Shown: positions 12,631 to 25,062 of the stretch, piece by piece
Layout of the letters: every line of letters begins with the position of its first letter
Numbering within the stretch: position 1 is the stretch's first letter
NCBI RefSeq assembly: GCF_002078875.1
Contig: NC_034411.1
Coordinates: 34,607,926-34,671,925, forward strand
DNA: 64,000 nucleotides
Source of the DNA: Numida meleagris
Taxonomy: Eukaryota > Chordata > Aves > Galliformes > Numididae
Reading direction: 5' to 3'
Translations under genes and position numbers: made by a program
The notes under the pieces: model-generated
Database searches by the model: none
What the model was told of the DNA's origin: nothing
What the model saw: only the letters and a program-made list of their open reading frames with translations

Positions 12631-13240
12631 GCTGAAGGTGACAGTTTCCTAGATCACATCATTATCAGCAACAAGAAATCGTGTCACCACTACAATATAA
12701 AGTCAAAACAGCAGTCCATGGAGTGGTGACATGTGAGTTCCCCATCAAAGAAAAAGTTCAAGACAGAGGCCTCAGTGTAAAGCAATATGCACTGTCTTTT
12801 GGGATAGGAAAGCATTGATCCTCCTGGATTTCCTGAAATCCTGAACAAACCATCAACTCCAACCACCATATCATGACATTAACTATCTATGCTGAAGGCT
12901 CAAACATCCAGGGTCAGGCCAGAGAAAATGATGTTTCTCTTGCAACACTATAATGCCAGGCCCCATACTAGTCTGAAGACTGTGGAGCATACTTTCAATC
13001 TTGACTAGACTGTCCTACCACATCTACCGTATAGTCTGAATTTGTCACTTTTTGGCTTCCATCTAGTTGAGCTGACATCTTCCTCGCAATGATATCATTG
13101 CAGGAGCTGTGGAACAGTGGGTCACCTCTGCTGGTGCAGATTTTTACAAGTGCCGCATGCAGGCTTTTGTTCATCACTGGTGAAAATGCATAGCTAGTGG
13201 TGGTGACTATGCTGAAACAGTGTTTTGTAGCTGAGAATTT
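12631..13240 (+). pseudogene. Mariner transposase remnant, catalytic half
   Basis: Directly after the CR1 the frame resumes AEGDSFLDHIIISNKKSCHHY, continuing the interrupted transposase. Further on are MFLLQHYNARPHTSLKTVEH and PHLPYSLNLSLFGFHL. In active mariners these positions hold the three catalytic aspartates (GDE, HDNARPH, PDLAPSD). Here they read SNK, HYNARPH (Tyr codon 12949-12951) and NLSLFG, so all three acidic positions appear lost. Several in-frame stops follow, for example the TAG after FNLD. Non-functional. Confidence 0.85.
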
Positions 13241-16200
13241 GCTCTATCAAATAGTGTTACTATGCTCTTTACATCTGTTGCGGTTCCCAAGTAAGGAGGT
13301 GGCAATATCTGTGGAGCGATGTACATACATGGAACCTAGATGATGAATGATTAATAAGCTTTCTATGCAAACTACCTTTTTCACAAAGTAAGCCAACAGT
13401 AATATAGGGTACACAATTGTGCACTAAATCTTAAAAGAGTATTTGGTTCAGTCAATCGTAGGCTACACAAGTTACTCATTGTAACTTTATGTTACTACTT
13501 CAGAGAAAACAACTTTACAATGGATCTCAAGACCTTCTTAATAAACTTTATTTTTCAGCGCCACTATTATTCACTGCTCTTCAGGGAAAAGCAAAGCAGC
13601 CAACACTTGCTAGATCACAGAGGTCAGCTTTTGCTTGGAGATGCTCACAGAAATCACATGGATTTACTTTGGTCCTGAGAAGGTCCAGGCATCAATGACT
13701 GCCGGTACGTAATACATCTCACAAGGTAAGGGGAGAAGCAGTGGGAAAGCAACAAAGTTCTACCCTAGAAGAGGTGTATTTCCAGCCACACCAGAAGGCT
13801 GTGCTGCCATTCACTGAGACCTGGAAAGGCTGGGGAGCTGGGTGGAAAGGAACCTTATGAGTCATCTGCTGGTCTCTTGAGGGTGAACATTCTAATCTAA
13901 TAAAAAGACTATACTTATAAATTTACTTTCCAGAGGCATTTGGGCTGTTTTCCAAGTGATCTGTACCCTAACTTCAGCATATCCTCTCATCATCCAGTCT
14001 ATGTCTCAGATTAGCTACTTTCAGCATCCTAAAACTCCAACAGTTGAAAAACTGCTCTTCATGGCTATAACAGCACCACTTCTGTTAAAGTTTGTTCAAA
14101 TAAACAAAAGTCAGTGGGAGTTTTCCTCAAATAAGCATGACAGGGTAGACACTGACTATAAATTAGTAGTACCATACCACTGAGCTGAGCACTTTCAGAT
14201 AAAAGTCAGTTGGTTTTGCTAAGATTGAATCATCTGAATTATCTAAGGAGGCAGGAACTCCGCTAGCACAAGCAGTGCTTTGTTAAGTAAAAGCACAAGT
14301 TCTACACAAGCAAGACTAACAGGACAGTGAGACAGCCTCCCTTTTTCTTTTTGCTCTGTATATAGCAACTGACACCTCTGTGCAAGACCACACTGCCTTA
14401 CCCTCTCTGTTATAAGAGACTTCCCTTACTCCCACAATCTGTCATAGTCACATAAACTATCCATTGCCACCATGCCAGCTGAGCATATGAAACTATCTCA
14501 GATCATTTGCTAGAAAGACAGACCATTTCCCTCTTGTCCTTCTGAAACTGTCTCCTCTCTCCAGCAGGAACATCCCCCTGTAAGCACTGTTACTGCACTG
14601 GTAAGTAGGTCACAAGGAGACAAAGTTCATACAGAAAGTGTAAGGGAATAAGAAAGACTTTTTACATTAGCCCGTTTTCAAAAAGCCCTTATTCTACAAC
14701 TATTCTCTCTAGAATGTACCTGTGGGATGCAAGAACAATTTTTTTTCAGAGAGTTGAGGGAAGAAAATTATAATCCTGCTTGGTGTAGCTCTCACATTAC
14801 TGTTTTTCAAGGAGTTTTTCCATGAGCTGGCATATAATACTGACTTTAATTTACCATTTGCCAGTACAAACCAGCCACTCAGCAGCCAGAAAAAAAAATG
14901 TACTCTTACGGCTTAGGTTGTTTTATTATCTGAAAGAGACAGATAAAGTCTGAGCAAGACTCACCTCACAAACTTGCTGCAGCAGGAAGTAGGAGAGAGT
15001 AAACACAGAGAAAACAGGAGGATTAAAAATGGGGAGGAGGGACAGAAGAAGGGGTAAAAACAACGTGTTTTCTAACTGCCCAATGAATTGGCTTATGGCT
15101 CTGATGATGGATCGGCACTGACAGTCTTCCAGCTGTACACATCTGGTACACAGGTGTTTGTGTTAGCATTTAATAGCTAGACAGCAGACAGAATTTTAAT
15201 TGGGTTGGGAAGAAGAGATGGAATAGCAGCAGGAAAATCTAAATATACGCTCAATGGTGCAGATCCAAGCCTTGCCCAGTGAGCTCTGCTATGCAGATGT
15301 CTGGAGCTCCACAGCCCACACTGAATCTGTGGCCATAGTGTGCAAAAGGTGTCCTGGAGAGACACTTTATAGGTATGTGGTAGACAAACTCAACCCTTGT
15401 TGTAGGGGCAGAATTTTTCTGCTGCTTTTTTATAGCACAAAGAATAGAAAAAAACAAAATAGCACTAGCCTCTCCAGTTGTACCGTAAAAAGCAGTAGCT
15501 CCATCCTCTCCTGTCTGGTACTTTCCAGCCTGAATGCTGAAGGATTGCATTTGCTTTCTTAACCACCAGAGCACACTATGAGCTTGCATTCAATTGATTA
15601 TTCACCTTGACCTAGTACTTTCCTGCATCATTGCTACAAGAAGTCTTGCATCATGCATCAAAACTAAATGCATCATGGATGCATTATTGTTCAGGTTTCC
15701 ACTCACCTCACAGAACCCATTTGCTACAGCTGCCTCTTCACTAAACTAGGGGCTGGCTACAAATTTGACCCATTGTTAGAATTAGATTATTAAGACACTC
15801 CTAAGAACTTGGAACTATTAGTGTTATCAACTAGATATTTAGACTCTTTCATCACCAGAATAGCAAATGTAAACATACTTTCTTTTTCCCCCAAAAAACT
15901 TCTGAGTGTCATTCACAAATACACTGTCTTTATGGTATCCCATACCCACCTTTTCAAAACCATCTGGGTCAATCATGAAACATAACTGACCTATATGAGT
16001 TAGATCTGTTAAAATACTGGAATAATCACAATTTTTCTTTGACCTTTTAAAACATTCCCATTATTCCAAGCTTTAATGATCACCAGACAGATAGCTTGAA
16101 CCTCTAACCAGGCTACGGTAGCAATTACTCATATAAAACACCTCCCTATTTTTAAAACTGTAAGAAGAGCATTACCGTTCTTTGATGAAGGCCAGTACTG

Positions 16201-19200
16201 TGCAACTATTGACATTGTAACTAGTGATTTCTCAAATACCTCTCATACCTGAAGAACACTAACTAAACATCACACGTGTGAAGGTCAGGACGGTGTTCAT
16301 GACACCTACGTGCTTACTCTATTCCTGATTTATAAATGGATTTGCAGCAAGCTGAAATCTCTTGTAAATGCTATTCAAACATAAAAATCATATCCTTTTT
16401 ATTTTAAGCAAATAATCATTAGTAGAATTATTTTATTTCACAGCTTTCTCATTCTCAGAAGAGCAATTCATTATATAGCTTTATCAAATATTTTTTCAGA
16501 TTCAGCACATGCATAATTGACATCAGAGAATCAAAAGATTTGTCCTATTCTACTTGCTTTTGTATTTTTTTTTTAAACTATTCCTGCATGCTCATTTAAG
16601 TACTTTTTTCTCCACACTAAGAAAAAAACAGTACCTTCAAACTGAAGGCAAATTAACCAAAATCACTGTTTTGGAGAAAAAATAGCAATGGACTGATAGA
16701 AGTTACTGATGATTTTTACAATGGGTAAAGAGATTCACCTTTGCATGTCTGATGGTCCTTTCTCCACTTGGTTTTATTTCTGAAAGCTGAATAATTTTTT
16801 TTTCTGCGTTTACCTGCATTTCATACAGAGATTCCAAGCTGAGCTACTCTTTATTCATCTTGGATATGCTCCCCTCCAGCAACACTTACTCAGAGTCTTT
16901 TTTGTAGTTTCTTTTACGTCGCTATCAGATTTCTACCCTTCTTCTCAGCTTGACTAGTGAGGAGTTGGGAAGGCCAAAGGTACAAAATGACTGGAAACAT
17001 TGCATCACAAGCCTTTTTGAAACTCTTATTATGGTCAGTTAAAACCTGAGGTGTTTCTATATGCTGAGTTTTGCTGCAATTTAACAAAGCCATTTGAAAT
17101 TCACACTTTAATTTAAATTGCCTTTCTTTCATGTCCTTGAATATAAAAACACCAGACAACCCAAGTAATCTTAATCTTACCAAAATTGCAAGAAAAAGTC
17201 TACCAATTTCATTCAAATCAGATGGAGTTCATCTGTGTGCCATCTAGAAGAAGAGATGAATTTTCTTCCTAACCTCTGGGAAAGTGAATCACAAAGAAAA
17301 CAGTCACTTCATAGCAATAATGAAGTTTCTCCCACACAAGCTCACAGTCAGAGATGCATGAAAATTTGAAATATATATGCTTCTTCACTGTTTTCAGTTT
17401 GCATTTGACAGATAACTTTAAAAACATGATTTGGAAACAGGAACAAGTCTCCCTTCTGAAATGATTCTTAAATCACTGCATACATGGAGCATTCCAAGCT
17501 GCACACAAATCTGTTCTTATCACTCAGCAGCAGTCATATCTCACACTAGTCCTGACTGGGGATTTTCCAATAGCTTTTTTATCCTGACTGAACTAAAGAA
17601 CATAAATCTCAGCAACTGCAGAGGTGTTACATGTCTTCCTCAGGAGCTATTTCCTTTACATGACTAGACCCAAGATCAAGGAAGCAGGCAGCGTGAAAGC
17701 TGGAGGGCTAGGTAAGACTGTGGAGAACAGTCCCAAGATCATTATGCAACCTGAGAAGACGTGATATCTACTTGAAGCTGATGGTGAGAAAGAGGGGAGA
17801 GGAAAACAAAGGAATGACCTATGAAAGGATGCCTTCTTTTTCCAGCTAATTTCTAATACAAACAATTTGAAGGGCTAACTGATGGGGTCATCTAAGATCT
17901 AGAATTGCTGACTTTGAAGGAGGATCACATCTGCTTGTTGTACCCTACTCTGCTTTCCCAAAAGGCTTTACGCTGCATTTCAAGTGGAAAGACATCGCAT
18001 AAGAGCATCTCATAATCAGCTCTGAGGTTTGACAGCACCTGTTTGAAACATCCTCCTTGACACATACCAGGCCTGCAGCAGGCTGCTGCTTTAAGTAGTA
18101 GCCACATACCAGGCACTGACAGTGACTTGCTCCACAGGCAGCTAGTGTCCCCTGCTGTCTAGCCATGTCAGCTCTCACAGTCTCACCTCCATTTGTTAAA
18201 TTCCACTCCCCTCTCCCCCAACAGTATTTGGCCAGTTACCATTTTCCACCTCCTTCTCACTCCAAGTTCTTCACCCATAAAAGGGCTGCCCCGCTTGGTC
18301 CAGCCTTGGAATTTTTCAGACTCCCATTGTGTCCAACATCAAACTACATTTCAGTGACAGCAAAATGGAAATCCCTTTGTTTCTCCTCAGTGAGGAGCAC
18401 ACCACCATCCTGCTTCTTTCCTTCAAGTAAAACAATATCTACACTACCTCCTCTAGGTTGCATAGCCTCTTGCAGTCCTGCCCCAGGCTCTCTAGGGCTA
18501 TAAGAGATGCAGAAGTCCCAGACCAAGCAAGAACCTTCTGCCCATCTCCCTTCAAGCTTGCCAAGCTGTTCCACCCTGTGCTTCACTAATCCCACATTCA
18601 GGCTAATTGATACCAGGCCGATACACTGGATGTGCATTACTATTATTACCAGCATTTGGTTTTGTTTTCATTAGTAATGTGAACAGAGCAAGACACTGAA
18701 ATTTTATTTTAACAGTCAGTGTGGGTTATACTTGCACATGAAAGCTTCTCATCTTTGATATACTACCAGAGAATAACCAGATATAACTTTGTATTTACAG
18801 CTGTTTCCATTAACACAATTATATTAAAAGCTTGTTAATGATCCAATTATCAAATTGTCTAATTATATTTTTGCTTAATTCCTTTTGTGAGCATGGAGTA
18901 ACTTGTAATTATTGCCTGTGACCCCTAGAACCCCTTAAATGACATGTAACATATCGAAGACATTTTTCTTCAGAAGTGAAATTCGGTATGTAAATATACT
19001 TCTCTAGGATTTTATCACTTTCTATGGCTCTAATGAGATGCAAGAGACTTCTATATAGTACACATTTCTCATGTAAAATATTTCAGATATATTTATACCA
19101 TTTTTATAACTGTATAAAAACATTACAGACACAAAAACAAACTAAAAATCAAGAAAAAACACCACAAAAGCTAAAATCTATCTTAAAGGTGCTGAATGTC

Positions 19201-19391
19201 CACAACTCCATGCAGTCAAAGTAATCATAGGGCATTATGGCAGTCTTGAAAGAACACTTATTCCACTTAGTATACAGGGCAGGAAGTAAAAGCACAGCTC
19301 AGCTTTTCAGCTGGGAATAATTTCAGGAGCAAAGTTGTTTGCAGGTTTCTACTCCAGTTGCAAGATTAGCTCCTGTTTTGTTAGCACATGG

Positions 19392-19403
19392 TATATATAT
19401 ATA
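19392..19403. repeat. (TA)n dinucleotide run
   Basis: Six TA units between ATGG and AGAGG. Short microsatellite with no inferred function. Confidence 0.9.
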
Positions 19404-21167
19404 AGAGGTATGCAAAGGGGAGTGAGAAGAAAAACCAAGATTATGAAAAAAGAAGTTGCTAGAATCTGCCGACTCTTTCAATGGGAAAAGAATTACACTG
19501 TCATGACTGTTTCACATACAACATGAGCATGGGACACCTTAGCATCACCCAAAGCTCTGTTCTCCAACCTTGGGCAGTTGTACTGCTTTAAATATGCCAG
19601 CATAGTTCGAGTGGTAGAATGTGTGTTATGACAAGCCCTCAACAGCCTTCGTCTCTGAAGTCTGTTGCAAACATGCCTGCTAAGTTTCATTTAATTATAT
19701 GTGTGTGCGCATGTGTAACTTTCTACGCAAACTATATGCTAATTTGTATGCTTCGGCATATGCTTCAGTTCTAATTCAGCAGACTGCATCTGCTGCAGTG
19801 GAGCTGGGAGAAGGGGTTGCACAGGATTTGACGGTTTGTGCCAAGGGTAGGTGACAGAGACGTGTTGAGGGGCTAACGAGTGCAGGAAAATTCATGGAGC
19901 AGACAAGAAGCTGCGGTCAAGATGGAATCTGTTGGGCTGCTGAGTGTAGCTATACGTGAGAAGAGCTCCAACGCCACTCATTGTGGCTTTTAAAGATGTT
20001 GAAGGACCAGTCTTTGGCTGCATCCTCCCAAGGTGATCCAGAAGGCACTTGCCACACCAGCACTGAGCCAAGCATCCAGCTATCCCATGCAGGAAGGTAC
20101 TGGCATAGCTCCAGATGGGTCACTTGGCTGCCAGGCAGCTGGTGTCATGGGTACAGCAGAAGCCTGCGTGGATCTGAAGCCAACTGAAAAAGCAGCCATG
20201 TGGAGAGAGCTGCCAAGGACAAGAGGGCATCATGTGAATTATGAAAACTTTGTTAGCCATTGCTAACTTGCCTGGCCACCTTTCACAGATAAAGGGTATG
20301 TCCCTTAAGTTACTAGCAATTGGCAGCCCTGTGGGGTAGAGGGATGGAACTTGTATAAACACCTTTCTCAAAGAGGTATTCCTGTAACTATTTTGAAGGC
20401 TATCCATGCCATTACTACACAGCATAGGGTGCAAAAAAATTTTGTGGGCCTTGATGAATCCTCAGGGAACACTGCTGCTTCTGAAGACTTACAGCAAGGA
20501 GTCAGCAACATGTTCTAACATTTACTACAGCACTTCTCCAGGCTGGTAAATGCTCTGCTTCGGTACATATCTTCTCAGCCAGACGTGTGACAATAAAGGA
20601 GTTCTGGAGTAGTTAATAACCTCTTTTGCTGTTGTCACTGATTTAAAAAAGCAACAACCTTAACTCAGAAGGTAGACATAGCATCAGTTCAGGACTATTA
20701 GATCTGTTCAAAAGGACCCTCCACAGCCTGTATTTCATTCTATGCACCCTCACAAAATCCCAAGACATTCCAAGCGTGGAAGACACAACAGGGCTCAGCT
20801 GGAAAGAGTTCTCATCAGGGTCTCAACGAAAGCATTGAGAGCCAAAAGAGGCCAAGCATTCCCCTTCCTTCCTTGCATGCATTCACTGAGAACAGAAGCC
20901 TCAAGCCCTTGCTGTGGGACCACAGAGGACAGTTACATAATGAGTCCTCGCTGCTTAACAACACAGTGTTGCTGGCCCCCCATGACACTGATCAACAAGT
21001 GTGGGCTAAAAGCATAGCTCTCCCACTCCCACCACAGCTCACATTCAGTACTGAATAAGCTGACTGCTGACAAGCCCAAGAGGGGATCAGCCTCTTGACT
21101 TGTGTGGTCTGATGAAGGCTAAGATTACAAATCTTTTTTTCCAAATAGTCCCCAAGTGAGACACGCA

Positions 21168-21231
21168 ACAGGAAAAAAAAAGAACAAAAAAGGGAGAAGG
21201 GAGAGGGAGGGAAGGAGAAAGAAAAAGCTTC
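21168..21231. repeat. Polypurine (A/G-rich) tract
   Basis: About 60 bases almost entirely A and G on the plus strand, moving from A-rich to blocks such as GGGAGAAGGGAGAGGGAGGG and back to A-rich. On the KIF26B sense strand it is a pyrimidine tract. Such tracts can form triplex (H-DNA) or act as splice-regulator sites, but no nearby AG-exon pair was found. Confidence 0.85.
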
Positions 21232-22850
21232 CAGTAGAGCCTGGTAACACTACCCAGCCTCAAATCAACATACAATGTTCATCAGGTTACAGTGTCAACT
21301 GAAAAGCTCTCTAACCAGCAGGGAGGAAAATGGACTTCCAATCTTCATAAAGATTAAAGACACTGATCATGACTTCAGACTAATACAAGGCTCCTTGTGT
21401 ACCGAGCCACCACATAATCAATAGGGAAATGGGAATGGGATCTGAAAGAATGAAGCTGCTAGCTCTAGAGGCAGCCACTGCGGCACTGCTCTTAAAATGC
21501 ATTGATTAAACCTATCTACCCTTTTCCTCCTGCAAAGGATACCTACTGCAATTAACTTATCGCTTTGAGACATTCTCTGCAAACTCGGGCTCCAGGTTCT
21601 CCTCTACTGATTCAGCTCTATAGGTACAGAAATCAAACCCAATTGAAGAAAAATTAGACACATCTCCTTATACAAAAATGGGTTTAGAATCAGTACAGTA
21701 GACCAGAGGCCTCCTAAAAGACCTTGCTATTGGTTTCTGGAATTCTTACTAGTAAACAAGTACTAAAATCTACATACATACAGGATTTATTCTACATGAA
21801 AAAAATCTACTTCTATTTTTTATTGACAGACAAGGTTATATCTTCTCATTATAGAGCCCCAGTTCATCTCATTAGAGCCTTCCCAGCTGCTAAGGTTAAT
21901 GCACTATTCTCTCCAGGAAGCAGTGAGGCTGCACCCCTCAAGGGGAACAGAAAGTGACAGAGCAGCTTTCTAGGGTTTTAAAGTCTCCATCCCTTCAGAA
22001 GTATCATTGATTGTGTTGAGGCAAGGCAAGATAAGGCATTCTCTATTCCTTCTGCAGAAGCTGTGCTGCTGAGCAGCCATCCCCATGCTACCTGTGGACC
22101 TAAAGTCCAGTTCACTGAAACAGCTGCAGGCACAGACAAGTTGTGGGTAAGGTGAAGCCAGCGCTGTCAACATCTCTCCCTTCTCACACCCTGCAGCTTC
22201 CTTTCTGTCAGTTAGGGTGCTCACCCTACTCACAGCTGATCTTCCTGAGGGACCTAAGTGCATGAGGCATTTTCTGCTCTAGGTAGCTCTCACCAGAGCA
22301 AGTCAACTGTGAGGGCAGGTACTGGGATTATAGAGGAAGAATGCAGAATCAAGAGTATGTGAAAGAAATCACTCTCTGCATGACCTGATGCTGTGGTATT
22401 AGGCCACCTGACCAGTAGAAACTCATCTTAAATGATGAGGGCACTGGCGTGAGCTGAGAACCTCAGCTCCTACAGGCCTTTCCAGACACCATCACACATA
22501 AGCTATTCTATGCCAAGGCTGCATAGTGCAGTGACACCAGTCAGAAGGACAAATCTCCCTTTCTTGGCTCAGGTCACTACTTAATATGACTTATCTTGCA
22601 TAGAAAATGATCAATACAATCACAGATGAGTCCCCTATTCAATTGGCTTAATCTGAGACATCCAAGAGTAGACTTCTAGATCAGATTGTCATCTTATGTA
22701 GTTTCTTGAAATTCACTACAGCTACCTCTAAAGCTGAGGCCTAACTTTAGACATCCCATGTGTTGAACTAGAAGAGAAAAATACACCTCTAACACCATCT
22801 GAGGGAAGAGAAGGGGAGAAAGTTGGGGGGGTGTGGTAAAGAAGCCAAGT

Positions 22851-23323
22851 AAAGATTTGGAGCAGGTCCAAAGAAGGGCAACAAGGCTGGTGAAGGGCTT
22901 GGAGAATATGCCCTACGAGGAGAGACTAAAGGAACTGGGGCTGTTTAGTCTGGGGAAGAGGAGACTGAGGGGAGACCTTATTGCTCTCTTCAAATACCTG
23001 AAAGGTGATTGCAGTGAGTGCAGGGCTGGTCTCTTCTCACTGGTGACAGGACAAGGGAAAATGGCCTCAAGTTGGGCCAGGGGAGGTCTAGGTTGGATAT
23101 CAGGAAAAACTTCTTTACAGAAAGGGTTGTGGAGCACTGGAACAGGCTCCCCAGGGAGGTGGTTGAGTCACCTTCCCTGAATGTGTTTAAAAACAGTTTG
23201 GATGTGGTGCTTGGGCACACGATTTAGCGGTGGGTTGTTAGAGCAGTATGGTTAGGTTGTGGTTGGACTTGATGATCTTGAAGGTCCTTTCCAACCTGAG
23301 CAATTCTATGATTCTATGATTCT
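22851..23323 (+). mobile_element. CR1 LINE, 5'-truncated 3' fragment
   Basis: The sequence starts in the C-terminal end of CR1 ORF2: [19 protein letters not shown], then [20 protein letters not shown] and [12 protein letters not shown]. The 3' UTR follows with GACTTGATGATCTTGAAGGTCC and ends in three near-perfect ATTCTATG units (23303-23323). The coding frame is open from about 22833 to 23180, but this is only the tail of a LINE and not a host gene. It looks much younger than the relics at 3762 and 24841. Antisense to KIF26B. Confidence 0.95.
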
Positions 23324-24840
23324 AAAGCAATCAAAATTCTCCCTCCCAAAAATCTGAATAGAATTCCATTGTCAATTCTTCTTCAAACCAGGGCAAAGGA
23401 TAGGGACTGCTCTTCAACGATCCATTCACTATTTTATGTTTGTTTGATTTTTTATGAGCAAACTAACATGGGAACAAAGGTCCTAAGACATTGTACTGCT
23501 AAAGCTAGCAAGAACACTACATGTGTTGCATAAGCAAAAAAAAATGCATTTACACTCTGGAAGCTGTAAGGATCTGATTCCTACATGTCAACAGATCACT
23601 TTGAAAACATACTGTGGTCCTAGTTATTAAGATTAAAGTACAGGGGATTTTTGTTATGCCATACTTCAAGTTTCTGGGTGGAAAGACAGCTGCAATGCAC
23701 AATCCAATCTCTCACTAGATTTTAATTTATTACAAGCATTTTAGTTTTCCACACATTTACGCAGTTTCTTATCAGAACAGTTTCTCCAGCTCACAGTCTC
23801 TACCTGAAGTTATTTTACATATTTTATCAGTGCTACACAAGCTACATGAAAGGCTTTTCCAGAAGTGATGCTGGAACACTGGGATCTTTGTGTTATGAAT
23901 GTTTACAGAGTCTGCATTGAGGACAGCACTGATTACAATTGGGACCAGCAGGCTGGAGTTGCTGGGAAGTCAACCTACTCCTCCCCACTTCTTTTGACCC
24001 TCATTTTAAATGCTTTCAGTTCTCTCAACTAAACAGTACATTAAAGACTGTAAGTTAACTCATTCCCCCATGTCACTATTCAGAGAACGCCTTGAAGCAT
24101 GCTCCCAAAATTCCACCAGATACCTTTTTTTTTTTTTGAAAGCATCCACTTCTATAGCATTTTGTAGATTTACTATGTGAAACTTAAGAGACACAGAAGG
24201 ATTACAGAGCCATCACTTGGTAGGCAGTGCAATTATAAACGTAATAAACTCTGAATGCGTCTACATATACATTCAGAGTTGTATGATTTTTTTTTAAATT
24301 ATACATTGTATACACTACTGCATATAAAGGTCAATTTATTTCTACAGACAACTTACAGAATAAATGCTAACCTCTGACATCCCTCCCCATCTCCTGCACC
24401 TGTATTCCCAGCCAGGCTTCATATGCAATTGCTTTCACACTTATTTTTAGCAACAAATGTCAGATATGGAAGATGGGCCAAGCACTCTAATACACATACT
24501 AAGCCCTGAAATGTCTCTGTCCTGAATGATGTCTAGTTTCCTCATATCAATATTAGCATTTTAAAAATTGACAGAGATCTCCTTTGCTACTTAACACATA
24601 AAGTCAGCTTTCAGAGGACAATATGAAAATAAATCTCAAAGGTTTGAATTCAGTATAAGTTACCCTCCTTAATCACATTTAGAACTGTGTTTAACAACAA
24701 GAACTTGCAGTTCAGTGAATAAAGAATAATTCTGTCTCCTTCCTGACAACATCAGACTCAGAGATTGCAGGAAGCGCACTCCTTGCCCAAGTTCCCCATT
24801 CTGACTGAGCCAAGGAGTGCTGGTCAAATTTGGGTGAGCA
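23324..24840. other. KIF26B: Intron stretch, unassigned
   Basis: About 1.5 kb with poly-T (24127-24139) and a perfect 11-bp inverted repeat (24247-24280). No gene or named repeat seen. Confidence 0.6.
24247..24280. repeat. Perfect 11-bp inverted repeat, 12-nt spacer
   Basis: AACTCTGAATG (24247-24257) is matched exactly by its reverse complement at 24270-24280 across a 12-nt spacer. It would fold into a clean hairpin on either strand. No poly-T tail or promoter suggests an RNA gene. Confidence 0.85.
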
Positions 24841-25062
24841 ACAGAATCACAGAAGGCTGAAACCTCTGGAAGTCACCTGACCCTGCTCAAGCAGGGCCAC
24901 CCAGAGAAGGCTTCCCAGGACCATGACCAGGTGGCTGTGAGTATCTCCTTGGAGAGAGACTCCACAACCTTTCCATTAAGGCCATGACACTGATCAGTCA
25001 CCCTTAAAGAGAAAAAATGTTTACTGATGTTAAGATGGAACCTCCTAACACATTTTTTCATT
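24841..25062 (-). mobile_element. Older CR1 LINE 3' fragment
   Basis: The plus strand reads AGAATCACAGAAGGCTGAAACC, CCTGCTCAAGCAGGGCCACC, GGAGAGAGACTCCACAACC and AAATGTTTACTGATGTTAAGAT. This is the ordered content of an older CR1 3' UTR in reverse orientation. The octamer tail has decayed to a single AGAATCACAGAA, and divergence is clearly higher than at 22851. Confidence 0.88.

Larger units (their letters stand above)
10982..13322 (+). mobile_element. Degraded mariner (Galluhop-like) DNA transposon, split by a CR1
   Basis: The left end carries the inverted-repeat sequence GGCTGCTCTGAAAGTAATGCC (10990-11010). The right end, near AGGAGGTGGCAATATCTGTGG, is a worn counterpart of the opposite terminus. 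The interior encodes a broken transposase (11121-11591 and 12631-13240). A CR1 occupies 11592-12630, so the mariner itself is about 1.3 kb, the usual length for the family. The exact end positions and the TA target duplication are uncertain because both ends are eroded. The family name Galluhop is from memory of avian mariners. Confidence 0.85.
13323..22850. other. KIF26B: Long intron stretch, mostly unassigned
   Basis: About 9.5 kb with no convincing gene or transposon. A (TA)6 run (19392-19403) and a polypurine tract (21168-21231) are annotated separately. Around 15530-15590 a phrase like GCTTTCTTAACCACCAGAGC weakly recalls CR1 but is too short to call. The open frames (up to 115 codons) have no recognisable domains. 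Confidence 0.55.

Noticed and set aside
15251..15589. 112-codon open frame on the minus strand, with a weak CR1-like phrase at its edge
   Set aside because: The composition is not protein-like, and the CR1 similarity is limited to about 20-30 bases, too little to annotate.
22833..23180. 115-codon frame with good protein-like content
   Set aside because: This is the C-terminal end of CR1 ORF2, part of the LINE fragment and not a host gene.
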